Shown here in pieces: positions 1 through 8,692 of a stretch of 52,220 nt of DNA. Source of the stretch: Candidatus Poribacteria bacterium (lineage in GTDB: Bacteria; Poribacteria; WGA-4E; JAJDTR01); NCBI GenBank assembly GCA_022827055.1, contig JAJDTR010000111.1:1-52220 (forward strand), in the 5' to 3' direction. Positions within the stretch are counted from its first letter, which is position 1; each line of letters opens with the position of its first letter. The notes under the pieces were generated by a model, which made no database searches, was not told the origin of the DNA, and worked only from the letters and a program-made list of their open reading frames with translations. Made by a program: the position numbers and the translations under genes.

Positions 1-1
1 G

Positions 2-166
2 TTGGCGCTCGGAAATCAGGCGGCGGGGTATTACGCGGAGCGTGGAAAGGCGGCGTATTGGGACGGACGGAACGAAGACGGAGAATCGGTTGCGAGCGGT
101 ATTTATATTTATCAATTCCGGGCGGGGGATTATGCGGCGTCGCGGCGGATGGTGATTTTGAAATAG
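2..166 (+). CDS. 3' end of secreted protein with FlgD-Ig-like C-terminal domain (partial)
   Basis: The first 165 bases read as an open frame without a start, so the gene begins outside the window. The 54 visible residues run LALGNQAAGYYAERGK, then WDGRNEDGESVASGIY, and end in SRRMVILK. The pattern W-D-G-R-(N)-(E/D)-x-G-x-x-V-A-S-G-(I/V)-Y followed by a basic end and MVILK is typical of FlgD-type Ig folds at the C-terminus of secreted proteins, where it often serves as a sorting or anchoring tail. Nothing of the upstream catalytic or binding part is visible, so the role of the whole protein is unknown. A 149-bp spacer separates it from the PhyH gene. Confidence 0.75.
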   Translation: MALGNQAAGYYAERGKAAYWDGRNEDGESVASGIYIYQFRAGDYAASRRMVILK

Positions 167-315
167 AGAGTAGACAGGCAGTAGCCAGAGATTTTATATC
201 GATCATCGGAGTTGATAGATCATGTGAGCAACCAGTGGCCGCGATAGAGATCGTAAGGCGATAAAAATCTTGTTCACTAGCCGGTCGGTTGATCGATTTC
301 AAATAGGTTTGACGG

Positions 316-1602
316 ATGAACATTTCCGCATTGCACGCGAAGGCGACACGTTTGGAACGGGAACTTCGGGAGATTCGGGATCGGATCGCGCAAGTCGAGC
401 ATGACCCGGCAGCGGTCGCTGACGATCTGGCTCGTAACCGGAGTTACGCCTTCAGCGCCGAGGCGTTATCGATTGACGAGGTAGTGGAGGGGTGCGCCGA
501 TTCGCTTGATCGCTACGGGTTCTGCGTCATCGACCATGTGATACCGAGCAGCGAGGTGGACGCCATCCGCGAGGAAGTCAAAGCAGCGCGGATAACAATC
601 GACCGAAACCATCAGGCGCTGCAGGAACTTCTCGGCGGGAATTCGTTGAAATCGTTGAAGATTGGCGCGAATGAGGAGGCGCTGCTCACGGATCCGGCGA
701 CCGCGGACAAGGTGGAGTTGAGACCGGCGCGCCGGGTGGGACACCCTCCGAAAGTTCCCAACGACATCGTGTGGCTGCCGCGCTACGCCCGACATTTGGC
801 GAATCCTTTCGTGACGGGCGTGGCGCGACGTGTTTTGGACGACCACCTTCGGATTGCGCAACTGCATCTGCGTATCCTCGACTGCGACAAACCGGACGGG
901 ACGCCGGGCGGTTTCGGCGCGGTCCACCGCCGAGGCAGACCCGACACGCGCGAATGGCACACGGATTGGCCGCACGACACGACGGCTTATGGTCGAGGCG
1001 ACCCCGGCAGAAACATCGGGTGTGTCCGCCAGCCGTTCCCGGATGTGGCGATGTGTCTGGTGATGATATGGTATCTGACGGATGTGGACGAAGACTCGGG
1101 CGGAACGTGGGTGGTTCCCGGCTCGCACAGGGACACGCGCAACCCTCGCGGACCGTCAGACGGTATCACATGCACGGCGCCGATTCCCGGGGAAATTCAG
1201 ATTACGGCTGCGGCGGGCTCCCTCTATATTCAGGATTCGCGCAGTTGGCACGCCTCGCCGATGCATAACACGAGCGATCGCGATCGGATTGCGGTGGTGA
1301 ATCGTTGGTGCCCGTGGTGGCTTGCCGTTGATGACTATGCGCCGCACGGGCTAAACAACACGGTGTGTCAACCGTTGTCGCGCTCGGAGTACCTTGCATT
1401 GCCGACCGAATTGCAACCGCTGATGCGGCATCTGTGTCCGGAGGAGCAGGACACGGTGCAGCAGCCGCTGCTGGATCGGGCTATGGAGGCTGACGTGTGG
1501 GCACGGCGCGCGTTCAAGCGGCTGGAGGAGGATCCGGACAGCTTGGCGGGCGTGAATGCGCATATTCGGGTGGCGTTGGCGGGGTCGAGAAGAGAAGATT
1601 GA
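316..1602 (+). CDS. Phytanoyl-CoA dioxygenase (PhyH) family protein, long form
   Basis: A 428-residue Fe(II)/2-oxoglutarate-dependent oxygenase of the PhyH family. Residues 3-30 are a charged helical stretch (LHAKATRLERELREIRDRI) likely to form a coiled coil. The double-stranded beta-helix core follows, with the metal facial triad visible as H215-T-D217 in EWHTDWPHD and H312 in SWHASP, and a 2-oxoglutarate-binding Arg nearby (R322 or R324). Family members hydroxylate small hydrophobic or natural-product substrates; the substrate here is unknown. Most PhyH proteins are about 250-300 residues, so this one carries extra N- and C-terminal segments. The start is the first ATG of the frame, and the Shine-Dalgarno sequence is weak (GACGG). 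It stands alone; the next gene is on the other strand. Confidence 0.85.
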   Translation: MNISALHAKATRLERELREIRDRIAQVEHDPAAVADDLARNRSYAFSAEALSIDEVVEGCADSLDRYGFCVIDHVIPSSEVDAIREEVKAARITIDRNHQALQELLGGNSLKSLKIGANEEALLTDPATADKVELRPARRVGHPPKVPNDIVWLPRYARHLANPFVTGVARRVLDDHLRIAQLHLRILDCDKPDGTPGGFGAVHRRGRPDTREWHTDWPHDTTAYGRGDPGRNIGCVRQPFPDVAMCLVMIWYLTDVDEDSGGTWVVPGSHRDTRNPRGPSDGITCTAPIPGEIQITAAAGSLYIQDSRSWHASPMHNTSDRDRIAVVNRWCPWWLAVDDYAPHGLNNTVCQPLSRSEYLALPTELQPLMRHLCPEEQDTVQQPLLDRAMEADVWARRAFKRLEEDPDSLAGVNAHIRVALAGSRRED

Positions 1603-1764
1603 GCTTTCTTTCGAGGTGATTGTCTGAATCACTGATTTTGGGATCTCTATCGCGTTCCCTATTCAGTCACTTGATCAGATTAAAGGATTTCACAGATTAA
1701 CTTCGACCAATCTGTGACGTTTTCGATGCAACTTGTATCGTCTAATTAATTAGCGATCGGGTTG

Positions 1765-2153
1765 CTAAAGAACCAATCTCTTGAATTTCAAACTTTTGCC
1801 TCCGAAATTAATCAATAATCCCACTTCCATCCGATAGGCTTTCAGGTAGTTCAGCATCTGAGCGGTGTGCACATCCTCCAATACAACAATAGCCTTCAAT
1901 TCCACCAAGACTTTTCCTTCAACAACGAAATCTGCTCTACGAGTCCCAATGGCTCCGGACACTCTTTATAAAAAATATCTTGCTCAACTTCGCGTGCAAA
2001 TGTTAAACCTGCCCGTGCCAATTCAAGCGCAAGTGCTCGCTGATAAATCACCTCTTGGAACCCGTTACCCAAAAACTGATGCACCTCTAACGCAGCCCCA
2101 ATAATCTTCTCGGTTATCTTTCCGTGCTTCAGCTGACCCTTCATTTGTTGCAT
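1765..2153 (-). pseudogene. GxxExxY protein, frameshifted
   Basis: Two overlapping minus-strand frames together make one GxxExxY family protein (PF13366). The upstream frame (ATG at 2153) starts MQQMKGQLKHGK and holds the diagnostic GFQEVIY, which is G-x-x-E-x-x-Y. It then runs DIFYKECPEPLG and goes out of frame. The downstream frame picks up with TRRADFVVEGKVLVELKA and LNYLKAYRMEVGLLINFG, the usual second half of the family. The switch lies near position 1948. RADFVV...VELKA resembles a PD-(D/E)xK nuclease core, although the biological role of the family is unclear. A single-base indel explains the break; a sequencing error cannot be excluded. Confidence 0.75.
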
Positions 2154-2256
2154 TCTCCGTACTGATGCGTTGGCTTCTGTATTTAAAGGCTGTCATGGGT
2201 GGGAAGATTGTGCTCTCTTAATCCGTGCAATCCGCGTAATCAGTGTAATCCGTGAT

Positions 2257-4215
2257 TCAGAACTGATTCGCCACAAACACCAAATCAAACACGTTGACGA
2301 CCCCATCCCCATTCACATCGATTCCCTCTTGACCCGTCCCAAATCCCTGAGCAACCAGTGTCAAATCGAAGATATTCACCACGCCGTCGGCATTGACATC
2401 CGCCGGATTCGCCGGTTTGAGGCGTAGGTACATCTCCCCGTCGAGATTCGGCAACTCATGCTCCGCCCCCACCAACCCGCTGGCGACGCCCTGCACCTCC
2501 TCGGGCAGTGTCACGGCTTGGGGAGAGCCGCTACGGTTGTAGACCGCCCAGCCATTTGTGAATTCGCGAATGTAGAGCCCGGGAATCTCTTTGTAGAGTT
2601 GGGCTTTGGCGCCAACCGGGCGGCCAAGGTCTGCATCCCAGAAGTCGTACCAGAAGTGTTTGTGACCGTCGATGCTTCTGAACAGGACGTAACCATCTGA
2701 ATGGGTAAGATGTAGGGTTGTAATTGCGCGCATCCAACGGAGGTTGGTTGGGCTATCCGGCTGTTCCGAAGGTAAAGCCTCACCTTCCAGACCGTTAATT
2801 CGGGGCTCTTTTAAATTCTGCTCCAACCAACGCAATGAGTTCTCATATCGAGTAAGCATCTCGCCACTAGGATCGGCAGACTCCATAAAACCACCGTTGA
2901 TGTAAGGCGCCGTTCTTGGAATAATGCGATCGTTGGTGTTGCCCATGATTAAAAAGTCGGGTCTCGTTTCGGAGCGGATGCGCTCTAGAATGACGTCTCG
3001 TGCACGTTGCTCGGCTTGAAATCCGACATACCCCTCAAATCCTAGATGACTGCTATTAAGAACTGAGCGGTGTTCATTCCAATGGTCGAAGAAGATACCG
3101 TCGTATAATCCACACTTCGACACGGCAACAGCGCGTTGAACAATTATGTCTTGCGCTTCGGGATGGGTGAAATTAACAAAACGGCGAACATTCGGGTTAG
3201 CGAAATTACCCTCGGCGTCTCTTAACCAGTAAAGCGAATCATCAGGGACAGACCCAGGCCAGTCGGTTACCATTCTAATTTCGACAAGCAAGATTATATT
3301 GGGATTAAGCGTGAGAACATCATTTCGTAGTCGAGAGAGGCTGTCAGATGTGCCTCGTATTTCCCAAGCGTGCCCCGCATTAAAAAAACGCTGACCGAAC
3401 ATCGGACCAGTAAAATACAAATCATGTTGTGCCATTTGCTCAATAGCAGATAGATGGGGCTGATTCTCCGTACGGCCACCACCCCATGCGGCAAAAACAG
3501 ACGGGAAACTTCTGTTCTCTAATCTCGGCTCAAGTGGAAGCGGAGGCATTTCGCAAGACTGATCGTAAATAAAATGAGTAAGCGTGAGCCCATCAAGCGG
3601 GCTATGATCGCGTATCTTGTTGTTCTCAATCTCTAAAGTAGTCAAGCGAGTTAAGTGTGCTAGTGGTTTAACATCACTGATGTTGTTGCCTGCAAGATAA
3701 AGCGCTGTGAGTTGTGTTAAGTTTTCTAGTGGTTGAATGTCTGCTATGTTGTTGGATTGAAGATTAAGTTCAGTAAGGTTTGATAAGCTGCGTAGAGCGG
3801 AAATATCGGAAATACGACAATGAGCGGCTTTAAGAACTTGCAGATTAATAAGGTCTGTCAACGGAGTGATATCAGAAATTGGATTGTGCCACATGAATAA
3901 CCTTTCTAGCTTGTCTAAATTGGCTATCGGAGTGAGGTCAGTTATGTCGTGACCGGAGATGCTGAGCCAAATTAAGTTTACTGCGTGTTCTAAGCCAGTG
4001 AGGTGTGTGATGATTCCCGTGCTATTGGAAGCGTGGAGGTAAGTTATTTGTGCCAATGCTTCGTGTGTAATTAGCCCGTCGGCGGGTAAGTTCAACGCAT
4101 CGCTAACCACGGCGCGCAGGTTGGCATCGGGTATTTCAACAACCTGTGCAAACGCAATGCTGCCAGAAACGATAGTGACCAATAAACTAAGTGTGAATTT
4201 CTGTCGAAAATACAT
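2257..4215 (-). CDS. Secreted LRR / glycosidase-like barrel / dockerin protein (paralogue 1)
   Basis: A 652-residue secreted protein. Residues 1-23 are a signal peptide (cut after SIAFA). Residues 24-205 hold internalin-like leucine-rich repeats of about 22 residues (pattern L-x-x-L-x-x-L-x-L-x-x-N-x-I-x-D-I-x-P-L). The middle 330 residues contain GLYDGIFFDHWNE, FVNFTHPEAQDIIV and FLIMGNTNDRI, which look like a TIM-barrel glycosidase with acidic residues at strand ends. The last 50 residues are two dockerin-type calcium repeats, DVNADGVVNIFDL and DVNGDGVVNVFDL, ending VFVANQF. A GGAGA motif sits just upstream of the ATG. Three paralogues lie at 42.4-50.6 kb. Role (inference): extracellular binding or cleavage of a glycan. 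No cohesin partner is in the window. Confidence 0.8.
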   Translation of the reverse strand: MYFRQKFTLSLLVTIVSGSIAFAQVVEIPDANLRAVVSDALNLPADGLITHEALAQITYLHASNSTGIITHLTGLEHAVNLIWLSISGHDITDLTPIANLDKLERLFMWHNPISDITPLTDLINLQVLKAAHCRISDISALRSLSNLTELNLQSNNIADIQPLENLTQLTALYLAGNNISDVKPLAHLTRLTTLEIENNKIRDHSPLDGLTLTHFIYDQSCEMPPLPLEPRLENRSFPSVFAAWGGGRTENQPHLSAIEQMAQHDLYFTGPMFGQRFFNAGHAWEIRGTSDSLSRLRNDVLTLNPNIILLVEIRMVTDWPGSVPDDSLYWLRDAEGNFANPNVRRFVNFTHPEAQDIIVQRAVAVSKCGLYDGIFFDHWNEHRSVLNSSHLGFEGYVGFQAEQRARDVILERIRSETRPDFLIMGNTNDRIIPRTAPYINGGFMESADPSGEMLTRYENSLRWLEQNLKEPRINGLEGEALPSEQPDSPTNLRWMRAITTLHLTHSDGYVLFRSIDGHKHFWYDFWDADLGRPVGAKAQLYKEIPGLYIREFTNGWAVYNRSGSPQAVTLPEEVQGVASGLVGAEHELPNLDGEMYLRLKPANPADVNADGVVNIFDLTLVAQGFGTGQEGIDVNGDGVVNVFDLVFVANQF

Positions 4216-4383
4216 CGCGATCTCCTTGAATCACGGACATTCCTATAGAACCAACCGGTTCCTTCGTTACGGGAATGATTCTAACACATCTCCCTATTCC
4301 CATCTATGCAAAACCAGGCTTGATGCAGGGCAAACGCATCTAATTATAGAGGATGTCTCAAAGTGGCAGAACGTACGAAAAAT

Positions 4384-4485
4384 GTTGGGTTTCACTCAAA
4401 TTTTGGCATATTCAGACAAAGTGGACACTCGAAAACGCCTCTAACATTAGCAATTATTAACGGATTCCCGTTCAACCCAACCTAC
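4384..4485 (+). repeat. REP-type unit, same family as the RAYT ends
   Basis: About 100 bp framed by GTTGGGTTTCACT on the left and TTCAACCCAACCTAC on the right, which are near-inverse complements. Read on the minus strand it starts with the GTAG foot. It has the same layout as the right end of the RAYT unit at 35355-35455. The inner sequence is unlike the other copies. Confidence 0.7.
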
Positions 4486-4612
4486 GTCTTAAAATTACAA
4501 TCGCGGGACAGCACAGGGCCGTCCTCTACAGCTGATGATATAGATTGACCAGCAGGCGGAAAGTGGTTAAAATGGAATTCGGTCAGTATCAGTCCAAGAC
4601 GAGTTAAGTTCC

Positions 4613-4930
4613 ACAACCCAATCTCTTTACTGCGGACTTTATCCGCGCAATCCAGACGACCTGTGCGCGGCGCGACCGGACATCGCCGCGCAGATGGACT
4701 CGGAGTTGCGCTCCATCGTGGATTACGAGCAGACGCACCGGGATCTGCTCGCCTACAACAAGGAGGCGTTCCGGCAATGGCGGCGCCAGGCTATGCGGGG
4801 CTTGCACCTGGATGGTAGCTACGCGCTGGAGGGCGCCCCGTCAACCGATTATTGGAAGATCATGGACAACTGTTTTACGGGTTATAACGAAGACGACGAG
4901 GCGTTGGTGAACCAGTGGCTGGAGTCATGA
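4613..4930 (+). pseudogene. C-terminal remnant of a sulfatase
   Basis: An open frame starting after a stop at 4568-4570 reads, from about 4625, LYCGLYPRNPDDLCAARPD and then IAAQMDSELRSIVDYEQ up to LVNQWLES. The order short beta-strand, N-P-D-D-L, A-x-R-P-(D/E), helix, VDYE resembles the C-terminal subdomain of arylsulfatases (compare LYDMEADRTELNDVS in the intact sulfatase at 15.7 kb). No catalytic CxPSR part exists upstream; the preceding 400 bp hold only repeats. I read it as the tail left by a deletion. It could also be an unrelated small gene starting at ATG 4694 (78 residues). Confidence 0.4.
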
Positions 4931-5030
4931 CGACCAAACGAACAAATAGGGAATCCGTAGAATCGCGACCGAATCTTGTTGTGAAAGTATCAACACACAA
5001 TTCATTTGTGCGATCCAAGTTGCCAACTTT

Positions 5031-5054
5031 GTAGCACAATCTGTTAGATTGTGC
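5031..5054 (+). repeat. GTAG-footed palindrome (CACAATC stem)
   Basis: GTAG is followed by the stem CACAATC, loop TGTTA, stem GATTGTG. The palindrome at 25040-25062 uses the same TGTTA loop with a different stem. Confidence 0.7.
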
Positions 5055-5122
5055 ATGCGATAGAAATCCATCAAGCGAGTGATTTGCCAGCGCCATAGAA
5101 CTCCCTTTGTTGTGAATTTGCC

Positions 5123-5147
5123 GTAGGAGCGATCTCCAGGTCGCGAC
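5123..5147 (+). repeat. GTAG-footed repeat, family A
   Basis: One copy of the commonest 25-bp repeat in the window: GTAGGAGCGATCTCC, then AGGTC or GAATC, then GCGAC. The stem pairs GCGA with TCGC and contains GAGCGATCTC. Other copies start near 9486 (minus), 15514, 22991, 23132, 23169, 25161, 25349, 29176, 37291 (minus), 40142 and 50771 (minus). Confidence 0.8.
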
Positions 5148-5319
5148 TTCTTATCGCGAGCAGACAACAATCTCTATCATACTCGCTATACGCTCGTTTG
5201 ATCTCGCACAGAAGACGCGCAACGATTCATGCTGCTACAGTCCTAATAATGAAGCTCCTAAATTATAATCCTTAGCTGTGATGACTATAGCTGAGATTAA
5301 GAGTCGGAGGACATGAGCA

Positions 5320-6576
5320 ATGCAGGTAACGGATTTTGTGTTGGACGGGACGCTGCGTTCGGACGGTGCCTCGATTCGTGAGGTGGGGTCGAATCATTTC
5401 AAATTGACGCTGGGGCGCGTGCCTCAGTCCACGATGGCTACGGCGGAGCTCCCTCCTGATGTCCGCAAGCATTATCCGGGACGGCAGGAGGGTTGGGCAA
5501 ACTGGGTGCGATTCGAGATTGCCCGGAACGCCGAAGGGCACGGGCTCCGGCTCGATGTGGAATTCGATGCGCCGGAAGAGTGGGGCACCCATCGTTCGCC
5601 AAAGGAGGGCGGCGTTCCGTATCCGTTCACAAGTTATGATCCGTGCTGGTCTTACGACGGCGAGGAGTGGAGGTACATCTCGTGGGAGGATGACTTTGTT
5701 CCGGGACGCGCGGGGACGCTCAACTTTCCGCCGTTCGAGCGAGATCGGGTGCTGGTTTGCACGCAACTGCCGATGACGGTTGATGATGCGGAGGCGCTGC
5801 TTGCGGAGTGGCAGGAGCATCCGCATGTGGAGATGCATATTCTCGGGGAGTCGCTCGGGGGGCGGAAACTCCACCGCGTGACGGTCACTGATCCGCAGGG
5901 AGGCGTACCGAAAGCGCGCCGTTGGGTTCATCACGTCGCCAATCAGCACGCGGGCGAAGGGATATCGCAGTGGTACGTTGCGGGGATGGTGAAATGGTTC
6001 CTGAGCGACGAGGCGGCGGAGGCTCGCTCTCGGACGATTGGACATTTCACGCTTATGATGAATCCCGATGGCGTCGATAATGGCTGGTGCCGCGTCAACG
6101 CGCAGGGAATCGATAGTAACCGGAGTTTTCGGATAGAGGTATCTGATCCGGCGCTCCAACCGCATGAGGCGTATATCTTTCAACGAGATTTGGAGTCGCT
6201 CGTGCATTCCGATACGCCGGTGACGACGAGTTGGGCGATGCATTCGTCGCCATCCGCGAAGTTGTCGCCGATGCTTGTCGGTCGTGGACCGGAGTTGCGG
6301 GGCGTGTTGGAGCCCGACCAAGTTTTCGGGGCGTTGCTGAATGAGCATGATCCGATGGGCTTGATTAACGACTATCGCGAGCATCATAGGGGCGTGACGC
6401 CGGAGTGCTTTTGGGACGGGGGACCGCATCATGCGTGGGGTATCACGACGTTTCTGGTGGAGGGCGGCGGAAAGGGGATGAACAAGCCGCGTGCCATCGA
6501 GGCTGGCGGGATTCTGATGCGGGCGCTTACGGAATATTACGCCGGGGAGCGAGATGGTGCGGACCGGGAATCGTAG
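5320..6576 (+). CDS. M14-family zinc carboxypeptidase
   Basis: A 418-residue metallocarboxypeptidase without signal peptide. An N-terminal beta domain (about 1-165) precedes the M14 fold. The zinc site is H210-A-G-E213 in ANQHAGEG plus H308 in WAMHSS. Substrate-binding residues sit in NPDGVDNGWCRVN (R258) and DSNRSF (R268). The catalytic Glu is E381 in FLVEGGGKG. All key residues of the family are present. A clear Shine-Dalgarno GGAGG at 5306-5310 lies 9 nt before the ATG. Enzymes of this type remove C-terminal residues from peptides or act on amide bonds of modified peptides; the substrate here is unknown. The last 16 codons are echoed by a stub at 6790-6840. Confidence 0.88.
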   Translation: MQVTDFVLDGTLRSDGASIREVGSNHFKLTLGRVPQSTMATAELPPDVRKHYPGRQEGWANWVRFEIARNAEGHGLRLDVEFDAPEEWGTHRSPKEGGVPYPFTSYDPCWSYDGEEWRYISWEDDFVPGRAGTLNFPPFERDRVLVCTQLPMTVDDAEALLAEWQEHPHVEMHILGESLGGRKLHRVTVTDPQGGVPKARRWVHHVANQHAGEGISQWYVAGMVKWFLSDEAAEARSRTIGHFTLMMNPDGVDNGWCRVNAQGIDSNRSFRIEVSDPALQPHEAYIFQRDLESLVHSDTPVTTSWAMHSSPSAKLSPMLVGRGPELRGVLEPDQVFGALLNEHDPMGLINDYREHHRGVTPECFWDGGPHHAWGITTFLVEGGGKGMNKPRAIEAGGILMRALTEYYAGERDGADRES

Positions 6577-6789
6577 AATGAGGGAGTTAGACGGTTTGAG
6601 GGGGAGGCAGTGGTGATAGCGTAAGCGGGGCAAGATGCCCCGCCCACCAGTTTCATCGCGAGTAGGAGAGGGATCTATCGGGATCAGCTATCGTCTTACT
6701 TATTCCAGTAAGTCGATCTTTGGTTATTCCCTATCAAAAAGCAATATGAAGTGTTGGATTTCACGGCGTTCAACCCAGCCTACAGGCTA

Positions 6790-6840
6790 CTGATGCGGGC
6801 GCTTACGGAGTATTACGCCGGCGAACGGGTTGGTGCGTGA
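6790..6840 (+). pseudogene. Stub of a second M14 carboxypeptidase gene
   Basis: This reads LMRALTEYYAGERVGA then TGA, nearly the same as the end of the intact gene (LMRALTEYYAGERDGADRES). It follows a degraded REP unit (GTTGGATTTCAC ... TTCAACCCAGCCTAC, about 6752-6783). It is most simply the last trace of a tandem paralogue removed by deletion. Confidence 0.6.
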
Positions 6841-6958
6841 TATAATCCCATAGTAAATCCAATGCCACAGAAACGGTGGGCGGAAGAGTAGCTATCGCGC
6901 TCGATATTCACTCGCTTGATTCCACCCTACAACTAGGTTGGATTTTGGAGGTACGTTG

Positions 6959-8287
6959 ATGAATTGGAAATTTTGGAGGTATCAGATGGGAGTTGGTGTT
7001 CTTGCTTTGCAAATTGTTGTGGGGTTTATACTGTTGTTTTTGGTGTGCGGTGTTCATGCCGATATCATAAAACCCGCACTGCTGGACATCAAGGTTAGCG
7101 ATGGCGCCTCGTTGCAAGAGGCAATGGATATGCATGAACACGCGATTCTGCGCATCAGCGAGCCGACGACGGTGCATTGCTCGGTGCTCGAGTCGGTCGT
7201 CCAGGGTCAGGTGTCGCGGCACGCGCTGCTGATTCCCCCTCACGTCGATCTTAATCTGAACGGCAGCACGCTGGTGCTCGATCTTCGTTCCAACTCGCAC
7301 GGCGTCAGACTTTCCAGCCACTCCGCCATACGCAACGGGACGATCCGGGTCGTGCACAGCGAGGGGAAGGGATCGCAGGCGATTTGGCATTCGGCGATCA
7401 GCGTGGGCGCACCGTACGACGACGGCGGCACGCCCGAAAAGCCGAGCTATTTCTCAAGAGTGACGAACTGGACGATTGAGGATGTCACCATCGATCAGCA
7501 GGTGGCAGCGTCAGCAATCCAACTGATGTCGGAGGCATGTTTCGGCGTGATACGACGGGTTCGGATTCTTGATTCGCCGAAGGCGTTGATGGGCATCGGA
7601 TTGGACTGGGGGAGCGTCGGAAAGATGACCACCGCGGACGACCAAATCCCTCGTATGCGGGGGTTGTGGGAAAAGGGCGACATCTATAGTACGCACCCGC
7701 ACGACATTCTGATTGAGGATATCCAAATCGGGCACCTCACACGTAACGTTGACGGCAACGATGCCGGCGTGCGCTGTTCGGCGTGTTACAATATCCGCAT
7801 CCGAAACGTGCACGTCGCGTCGGCGGCGACCGCTGTGGCAATTTTCGGCGGCGACTGCGGATTTGAGTTTGCCCCGCTCTCGCTGCGACCGCTGGCTCAC
7901 ACCGGATACGAGATTATCGAAGTGACGATTGACACCGCGTATCGCTACGGGATTGTGTTGAACGGGTTGGCGGACAATGTGTATCGGTCAAGCGAGAATC
8001 ACGGGTATGAAACGCTCATTGATACGGCGCATCCCGGCTTGAATCGCGTGGCGGTGAGGGACTGCCGGCTGAACGGCGGGGGCACTCCGAAAAACCAGGG
8101 GATATTCATCACTGCGGTGACGGAGGCGGAGGTGCGGGATGTAGTGGTGGAGGGGTTCGGGATGGGAGCGCGCATAAAGAATTGGGTGAACGGTCTGCGG
8201 TTTGTGAATTGCGATCTGGAGCGGAACAATGAGCCCTATACGATTCTCAGCGTGATTGAAGCGCCGAGGAATTTGGTATTTGAGTGA
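6959..8287 (+). CDS. Exported right-handed beta-helix protein
   Basis: The start is placed at ATG 6959 because GGAGG lies 7 nt upstream (6947-6951); a TTG at 6938 in the same frame is unlikely. The protein is 442 residues. An N-terminal hydrophobic stretch (VLALQIVVGFILLFLV) ends near VCGVHADI, consistent with a signal peptide. The rest is rich in short beta repeats such as NWTIEDVTID, NIRIRNVHVASA, NRVAVRDCRLN and AEVRDVVVEGFG, the mark of a parallel beta-helix (pectate-lyase-like or NosD-like folds). Such proteins bind or cleave polysaccharides. I cannot identify catalytic Asp or Lys residues with certainty, so enzyme activity is an inference. Confidence 0.75.
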   Translation: MNWKFWRYQMGVGVLALQIVVGFILLFLVCGVHADIIKPALLDIKVSDGASLQEAMDMHEHAILRISEPTTVHCSVLESVVQGQVSRHALLIPPHVDLNLNGSTLVLDLRSNSHGVRLSSHSAIRNGTIRVVHSEGKGSQAIWHSAISVGAPYDDGGTPEKPSYFSRVTNWTIEDVTIDQQVAASAIQLMSEACFGVIRRVRILDSPKALMGIGLDWGSVGKMTTADDQIPRMRGLWEKGDIYSTHPHDILIEDIQIGHLTRNVDGNDAGVRCSACYNIRIRNVHVASAATAVAIFGGDCGFEFAPLSLRPLAHTGYEIIEVTIDTAYRYGIVLNGLADNVYRSSENHGYETLIDTAHPGLNRVAVRDCRLNGGGTPKNQGIFITAVTEAEVRDVVVEGFGMGARIKNWVNGLRFVNCDLERNNEPYTILSVIEAPRNLVFE

Positions 8288-8322
8288 GGGTGGCGTCGGG
8301 GTGTTTCTCGTGTTAAGGGTTA

Positions 8323-8346
8323 GGAACGCAGATCTGCGTTCCCTAC
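8323..8346 (-). repeat. GTAG-footed palindrome (GGAACGCAGA stem)
   Basis: A perfect 20-bp palindrome, GGAACGCAGATCTGCGTTCC, followed by CTAC (GTAG on the minus strand). Related copies lie at 37062-37089 and 41995-42020. Confidence 0.75.
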
Positions 8347-8365
8347 GGCGTCGGCAGCGGATAGT

Positions 8366-8468
8366 GTTGGGTTTCACTAGGATTTCCGAAACATCAAGTA
8401 AAACGGATACACTAAATGCACTTCTATAGTCTCAATTTTGTCAGGGTGTTCCGTTCAACCCAACCTAC
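8366..8468 (+). repeat. REP-type unit, same family as the RAYT ends
   Basis: GTTGGGTTTCACT on the left and TTCAACCCAACCTAC on the right, about 100 bp apart, as at 4384 and 35355. The rest of the 8288-8692 gap shows no convincing gene; an open frame at 8416-8688 runs through the repeat. Confidence 0.7.
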
Positions 8469-8692
8469 GGGCTGGACGCCAGAAACTAATGGGTATAAGA
8501 GCAAACCCATTTTTAGCAGCGCATTTGCTGCCCCGTTCCCGTCCGTAATGGCGCGGTGCATCACGCCTCCAGCCTTTTGTGTTTGTTCAAACCCTTGGAA
8601 ACAAGGTAATCATCACCCTCTACTCTACCGAATTAACCTGCAATTTCCCCGCTGCTTCCTAGTATACATGTCGCCGGCGAGTGCCTAATACG

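Noticed and set aside
58..264. A 68-codon frame at the window start
   Set aside because: The frame 2-166 encodes a clear FlgD-Ig-like C-terminus in another phase, so this one is a shadow.
4121..4548. Open frames of 107 and 61 codons upstream of paralogue 1
   Set aside because: They run through the REP unit at 4384-4485 and part of the opposite gene; composition is not gene-like.
5272..6633. A 453-codon open frame on the minus strand
   Set aside because: It lies opposite the M14 carboxypeptidase, is rich in Arg, His and Pro, and has no recognisable motif. It is a shadow of the high-GC plus-strand gene.
8416..8688. A 90-codon open frame
   Set aside because: It begins inside a REP unit and has no ribosome site or family features.
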